Source: Nitrospirillum sp034653275
Lineage (GTDB): Bacteria > Pseudomonadota > Alphaproteobacteria > Azospirillales > Azospirillaceae
Direction: 5' to 3'
DNA length: 64,000 nucleotides
Assembly: GCF_034653275.1 (NCBI RefSeq)
Contig: NZ_JAYEES010000001.1
Location: 620,001-684,000 of the forward strand
Program-made: the position numbers and the translations under genes
Shown here: piece by piece, positions 60,427 through 64,000 of the stretch
Layout of the letters: the number at the start of each line of letters is the position of its first letter
How positions within the stretch are numbered: position 1 is the stretch's first letter
The notes under the pieces: generated by a model
What the model saw: only the letters and a program-made list of their open reading frames with translations
What the model was told of the DNA's origin: nothing
Databases searched by the model: none

Positions 60427-62730
60427 ATGTTGAGAGATGTGAAGCTGCGCTATTGGCAGGGGGTGCTGGCGGCCGCGATGATGACGGCCGCCTCCGCCTA
60501 TGCCCAAACCCCGCCGGCCCCGGCGGACGCCCCGGCCGGCGCCGCCGATGGTGAGTTGGACGCGCTGGAACCCATCATCGTCACGGCGGAAAAGCGCCAG
60601 GTCGACCTGCAGAAGGCCGCGCTGTCCGTCACCGCCGTTTCCGCCGACACGCTGGAAAAGGGCAACGTCACCGGGCCGCTGGGCCTGAACGGCTATGTCC
60701 CGGGCTTGCAGATCACCCCCAGCGGCGGGTCCGAGGTCATCGTCTCCATCCGCGGCGTGGGTTCGCAGACGCCGGAGAACTTCTTCACGCAGCCGGGCGT
60801 CTCCTTCCACATCGACAACGTCTACATTCCCAACAACATCGCGCTAAACCTGGGCTTCCTGGACGTCGATCATGTCGAGGTGCTACGCGGGCCGCAGGGC
60901 ACCGTGTTCGGGCAAAGCTCCACCGGCGGCGCCATCAACGTCATCAGCAAACAGCCGGAGCTGGGCAAGCTGTCCGGCGACGCCACCGCCACCTTCGGCA
61001 ACTACAGCTACGCCATGGGCAAGGCCGCGCTGAACGTGCCGGTGGGCGACACGGCCGCCATCCGCGCCGTGGTGCAGAAGACCAGCCACGACGGCTATTC
61101 CACCGCCACGGGCGTGCCCGGCGGCTATGACCTGGATGACGCCAACAACGTGAACTACAAGCTGTCGGGCCTGTGGCAGCCGACCGACAACCTGACCATC
61201 ACCCTGACGGGCCAGCATTTTGACGACGACCACCATGGGTCCGCGCTCAAGGCGCTGGACGACCCCAACAGCGACCCGCGCCAGGTGTCCCAGGACTATC
61301 CGGCCAAGTTCAAGCTGGCCATGGATGTCGACACGCTGACGGTCAACTACTCCCTGCCGTTCGCCAACCTGAAGTCCATCAGCAGCTATCAGTACATGGA
61401 TGCCAAGCAGTCGTTCGACAGCGACCGCAGCACCGTGGCGCTGTTCGGCGGCTATGACACCGTGGCGGCCTGGAACACCAAGAGCCGCGCGGTCATGGAG
61501 GAGGTGACGCTCAGCTCCAACCCCGGGACCGACCTGGATTGGATCGCCGGCGTCTTCTACATGCACTCCCACAGCAGCCAGTACGTGGTGGAATACAAGG
61601 GCACCAACGGCAGCGACCCGACGCCGGTGCTGCCCACCAACACCTCGCCCGCCGCCCTGCCGGCCAACCTCAGCTATGAGAACCTGTCGTCGGTGGACCG
61701 CGACAGCGTGGCGCCCTTCGTGCAGGCGACCTATCACCTGACCGACCGGCTGCGCCTCACCGGCGGCGTGCGCTACAATGTCGACCAGTATGACGGCTGG
61801 GGCTCCGACTATTACGGCAAGCCGTCGCCCCGCTCCACCAACGTCTACGCCCTGACCGGCAAGGCCGAGACCGATTTCGACCTGACGCCGGACAACATGG
61901 TCTACGCCAGCTGGTCGCGCGGCTATAAGCCCGGCGGCGTCAACACCGGCACCACCAGCGCCATGGTCGTGTCCGGCAGTTATGACAAGGAGACGGTGGA
62001 CAGCTTCGAACTGGGGTCCAAGAACCGCTTCCTGGCCAACCACCTGAACGTCAACCTGTCCGCCTTCTACTCCAAGTACAACAACATGCAGTACATCGAG
62101 GAGGATCCGGTGCCCTACAGCGGTGGCATCGGCAACATCCCCCAGGTGAACATGTGGGGTGCGGAGGTCGAGGCCAAGTACCGCCTGCTGGACAACCGCC
62201 TGGAACTGGGCGCCAACCTGACCCTGATGGACGGCGAGATCCCCGACAGCTATCTGGCGTTGGACCGTCGCCTGGCCGACGCCGCCGCCGCCAAGGCCGT
62301 GGCCGCCGGCATCACCTATCCCTACAGCGCGCAGTGGTTCGCCATCAGGGCTGCCCAGTCCATCAACGTCAAGGGCAACACCCCGCCCGACATGCCGGGT
62401 GCCGCCGGCGGGGTCAACGCCAGCTGGCAGCAAACCCTGGGCGCATACGGTACCCTGGTGTCGCGGGCCGAGCTGCTGTTCCGCAGCGACTACCAGGCGC
62501 GGGTGTTCAACGAGGCCGGGACCGATCACGTGCCGTCGTACAGCCAGGTGAACCTGTTCTTCGAATACGTGCCGGAAAGCGGCCCGTGGCGGGCCACCTT
62601 CACCGTCACCAACCTGCTGGACCGGGCCGGCGTCTCCGGGCGCTACACCGACCCCTACGGCAGCGGCGTGGTCAGCAACCAGTACATTCCGCCGCGCCAG
62701 ATGCTGTTCAGCGTCAATTACTCGTTCTAA
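60427..62730 (+). CDS. TonB-dependent outer-membrane receptor
   Basis: A 767-residue TonB-dependent transporter. A signal peptide (GVLAAAMMTAASAYAQTP) leads to a TonB box region EPIIVTAEKRQVDLQKAALS. The plug domain has SEVIVSIRGVGSQTPENFFT, VDHVEVLRGPQGTVFGQSST and GGAINVISKQPE. The barrel ends in the C-terminal signature RQMLFSVNYSF with the terminal Phe. The TAEKRQ form belongs to the large sphingomonad/Caulobacter-like receptors that import plant or aromatic compounds as often as siderophores. It is followed after 18 bases by the RutA-like gene, so import of that operon's substrate is likely. Confidence 0.93.
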   Translation: MLRDVKLRYWQGVLAAAMMTAASAYAQTPPAPADAPAGAADGELDALEPIIVTAEKRQVDLQKAALSVTAVSADTLEKGNVTGPLGLNGYVPGLQITPSGGSEVIVSIRGVGSQTPENFFTQPGVSFHIDNVYIPNNIALNLGFLDVDHVEVLRGPQGTVFGQSSTGGAINVISKQPELGKLSGDATATFGNYSYAMGKAALNVPVGDTAAIRAVVQKTSHDGYSTATGVPGGYDLDDANNVNYKLSGLWQPTDNLTITLTGQHFDDDHHGSALKALDDPNSDPRQVSQDYPAKFKLAMDVDTLTVNYSLPFANLKSISSYQYMDAKQSFDSDRSTVALFGGYDTVAAWNTKSRAVMEEVTLSSNPGTDLDWIAGVFYMHSHSSQYVVEYKGTNGSDPTPVLPTNTSPAALPANLSYENLSSVDRDSVAPFVQATYHLTDRLRLTGGVRYNVDQYDGWGSDYYGKPSPRSTNVYALTGKAETDFDLTPDNMVYASWSRGYKPGGVNTGTTSAMVVSGSYDKETVDSFELGSKNRFLANHLNVNLSAFYSKYNNMQYIEEDPVPYSGGIGNIPQVNMWGAEVEAKYRLLDNRLELGANLTLMDGEIPDSYLALDRRLADAAAAKAVAAGITYPYSAQWFAIRAAQSINVKGNTPPDMPGAAGGVNASWQQTLGAYGTLVSRAELLFRSDYQARVFNEAGTDHVPSYSQVNLFFEYVPESGPWRATFTVTNLLDRAGVSGRYTDPYGSGVVSNQYIPPRQMLFSVNYSF

Positions 62731-62748
62731 GGGAGGCCTGGTTCCATC

Positions 62749-63873
62749 ATGACGCAGACGACCGAACTGAAGCGCGCGCCCTTGCCCTCCGACGCGGGGG
62801 GCAAGGACCTGGGCATCTTCCTGCCCATCGCCAACGGCGGCTGGATCCTGTCCTCCTCCGCCCCGCGCATCGACGGCTCCTACGCCTATAACCGCCAGGT
62901 GGCCCAGCTGGCCGACGGCGCCGGCTATGACTTCATCATGGCCATGGCCAAGTGGCGCGGCTACGGCGGCGCGACCGAGCATTGGCGCTATGCCATGGAA
63001 AGCCAGATGATGATGGCGGGCCTGGCGGAGGTGACGAAGGAGGTCAAGGTGTGGGCCACCGTCCACACCCTGCTGCAGAATCCGGCCGTGACCGCCAAGA
63101 TGATCATGACCCTGGACCACATCAGCCAGGGCCGCGCCGGCCTGAACGTCGTCAACGGCTCGTACAAGGGCGAGTTCGAGCAGATGGGCGCCTGGCGGGA
63201 CGAGCTGGACCATGACGAGCGCTACACCTTCGCCGAGGAATGGGTGCACGCCATCAAGCGGCTGTGGACCGAGGACACGGTCGATTACCAGGGCAAGTAC
63301 GTGACCCTGACCGACTGCCAGTCCGATCCCAAGCCGTTCTCGCGGCCCTTCCTGGTCTGCGCCGGATCCAGCAAGCGGGGCATGGCCTTCACCATCAATG
63401 AGATGGATGCCATCTTCCTGTCCGGTTCCAGCAAGGAAGAGCTGGCCAAGAACAGCGGCATGGCCAAGGCCATGGCGAAAGAGGCCGGCCGCGCCATCAA
63501 GACCTATTCCATGATGACCCTGGTGCTGGGCGACACGGACGCGGAGGCCGAGGCGCTGGCCGCCCGGTACGTCGAGGGCTTCGACGAGGGCGCCTGGCGC
63601 GGCATGATGAAGGCCTACGGCTTCCTGGACGTGGAGATCGGCCGCCAGAACGACTTCACCACCAAGGCCAAGTCCGGCTTCATGTCCAGCCACCTGGTGG
63701 GCGCGCCCGGGACGATCGCCGCCAAGCTGATCGACATGCTGGGCGGCTGCGACCTGGATGGCATGATGCTGATCTTCCCCGACTACATCACCGGTGTGCC
63801 GCGCTTCGCCCAAGAGGTGCTGCCGGCCATCCGTGAGGCTTTCCCCAGCGGCGTTTCGACAGGCAAGGTGTGA
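62749..63873 (+). CDS. RutA-like flavin-dependent monooxygenase (luciferase-like family)
   Basis: A 374-residue group C flavin monooxygenase. Its opening LGIFLPIANGGWILSSSAPR, then MAKWRGYGGATEHWRYAMES, HISQGRAGLNVVNGSYKGEF and LVCAGSSKRGMAF follows E. coli RutA (pyrimidine ring-opening oxygenase) segment by segment. GGGAGG precedes the start. RutA-type enzymes use reduced FMN and O2 to cleave a C-N bond of a heterocycle and need a separate flavin reductase, which is not in the window. Other rut genes are absent, so the substrate need not be uracil. Confidence 0.88.
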   Translation: MTQTTELKRAPLPSDAGGKDLGIFLPIANGGWILSSSAPRIDGSYAYNRQVAQLADGAGYDFIMAMAKWRGYGGATEHWRYAMESQMMMAGLAEVTKEVKVWATVHTLLQNPAVTAKMIMTLDHISQGRAGLNVVNGSYKGEFEQMGAWRDELDHDERYTFAEEWVHAIKRLWTEDTVDYQGKYVTLTDCQSDPKPFSRPFLVCAGSSKRGMAFTINEMDAIFLSGSSKEELAKNSGMAKAMAKEAGRAIKTYSMMTLVLGDTDAEAEALAARYVEGFDEGAWRGMMKAYGFLDVEIGRQNDFTTKAKSGFMSSHLVGAPGTIAAKLIDMLGGCDLDGMMLIFPDYITGVPRFAQEVLPAIREAFPSGVSTGKV

Positions 63874-63877
63874 CGCC

Positions 63878-64000
63878 ATGGACAACGGCATCCGCGAGTA
63901 TCAGAGCTTCCGTGTGAAACCCAGCGCCGTGGCGCTGGGGGCCGAACTGCTGGGCATCGACCTGTCGCAGCCGCTGACGGACCTGCAGGTGGCGGAGGTG
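63878..64000 (+). CDS. TauD/TfdA-type Fe(II)/2-oxoglutarate dioxygenase, partial
   Basis: Only the first 41 residues are inside the window, four bases after the RutA-like stop. The phrase VALGAELLGIDLSQPLTDLQ matches the usual N-terminus of TauD/TfdA enzymes (GAEI-G-DLS-PL). They hydroxylate and so cleave sulfonates, aryloxyacetates or other small substrates. The active-site residues lie outside the window, so the family call rests on the N-terminus. Confidence 0.7.
   Translation, partial: MDNGIREYQSFRVKPSAVALGAELLGIDLSQPLTDLQVAEV

Noticed and set aside
60883..63891. Minus-strand open frame of 1002 codons
   Set aside because: It is antisense to the TonB receptor and RutA-like genes, both of which have clear motifs, and its product is compositionally biased without domains.
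1..64000. tRNA, rRNA or other structural RNA genes
   Set aside because: No tRNA-like cloverleaf segments, rRNA core sequences or recognisable riboswitch motifs were seen while reading both strands; small RNAs cannot be excluded by eye.

Overview
The window is GC-rich, gene-dense DNA from an alphaproteobacterium. A member of the Rhodospirillales/Azospirillaceae is the best guess, inferred from base composition and gene families (ArsH, MHYT kinase, OhrR/Ohr, protocatechuate pathway, many TonB-dependent receptors). No rRNA, tRNA, CRISPR array, transposase or phage gene was recognised.

Layout. 1-3326: the start of a TonB-dependent siderophore receptor, then a compact arsenic operon (arsH, arsR and an arsC-arsN2 gene fusion) with no efflux pump. 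3362-7495: an exported M13 metallopeptidase (frameshifted), a Tat/lipoprotein hemerythrin and an unrecognised secreted protein. 7628-11980: a very large two-partner-secretion exoprotein with about 28 GLUG repeats and no transporter partner. 12263-15879: divergent poxB-like pyruvate:quinone oxidoreductase and class I fumarase. 16131-20881: a signalling block with a degenerate GGDEF/EAL-like protein, an HD-GYP response regulator and an MHYT hybrid histidine kinase. 21191-26250: DUF4870 protein, Gfo/Idh/MocA oxidoreductase, ohr/ohrR peroxide defence, and a LysR/alcohol-dehydrogenase-like pair. 26444-39557: an envelope/secretion block with a methyltransferase carrying four exact-period 231-residue repeats, a glycosyltransferase, a type I secretion ABC/HlyD pair, a Sel1-repeat protein and two RgpF-like glycan proteins.

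39868-50196: aromatic catabolism. pobA (under a PobR-like AraC regulator) makes protocatechuate; pcaHG cleaves it; pcaB, pcaC and pcaD carry it to 3-oxoadipate. A LysR gene sits between pcaBDC and pcaHG. GFA, pentapeptide-repeat, DUF899 and MarR genes lie between the pca and pob sets.

50322-64000 (continuing past the window): the most novel part, a two-armed catabolic locus. One arm has a Rieske oxygenase, its flavin/2Fe-2S reductase, a DOPA-type extradiol dioxygenase and a formamidase-like enzyme. The other has an M20 hydrolase, a deaminase-type amidohydrolase, an MFS transporter, a TonB-dependent receptor, a RutA-like flavin monooxygenase and a TauD-type dioxygenase. Together these could take up an aromatic or heteroaromatic nitrogen compound, open the ring and hydrolyse C-N bonds; the substrate cannot be read from the sequence.

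Four genes (M13 peptidase, repeat methyltransferase, second RgpF-like protein, MFS transporter) are each broken by what looks like a single missing base in a homopolymer run. The uniform pattern favours sequencing or assembly error over real gene decay.
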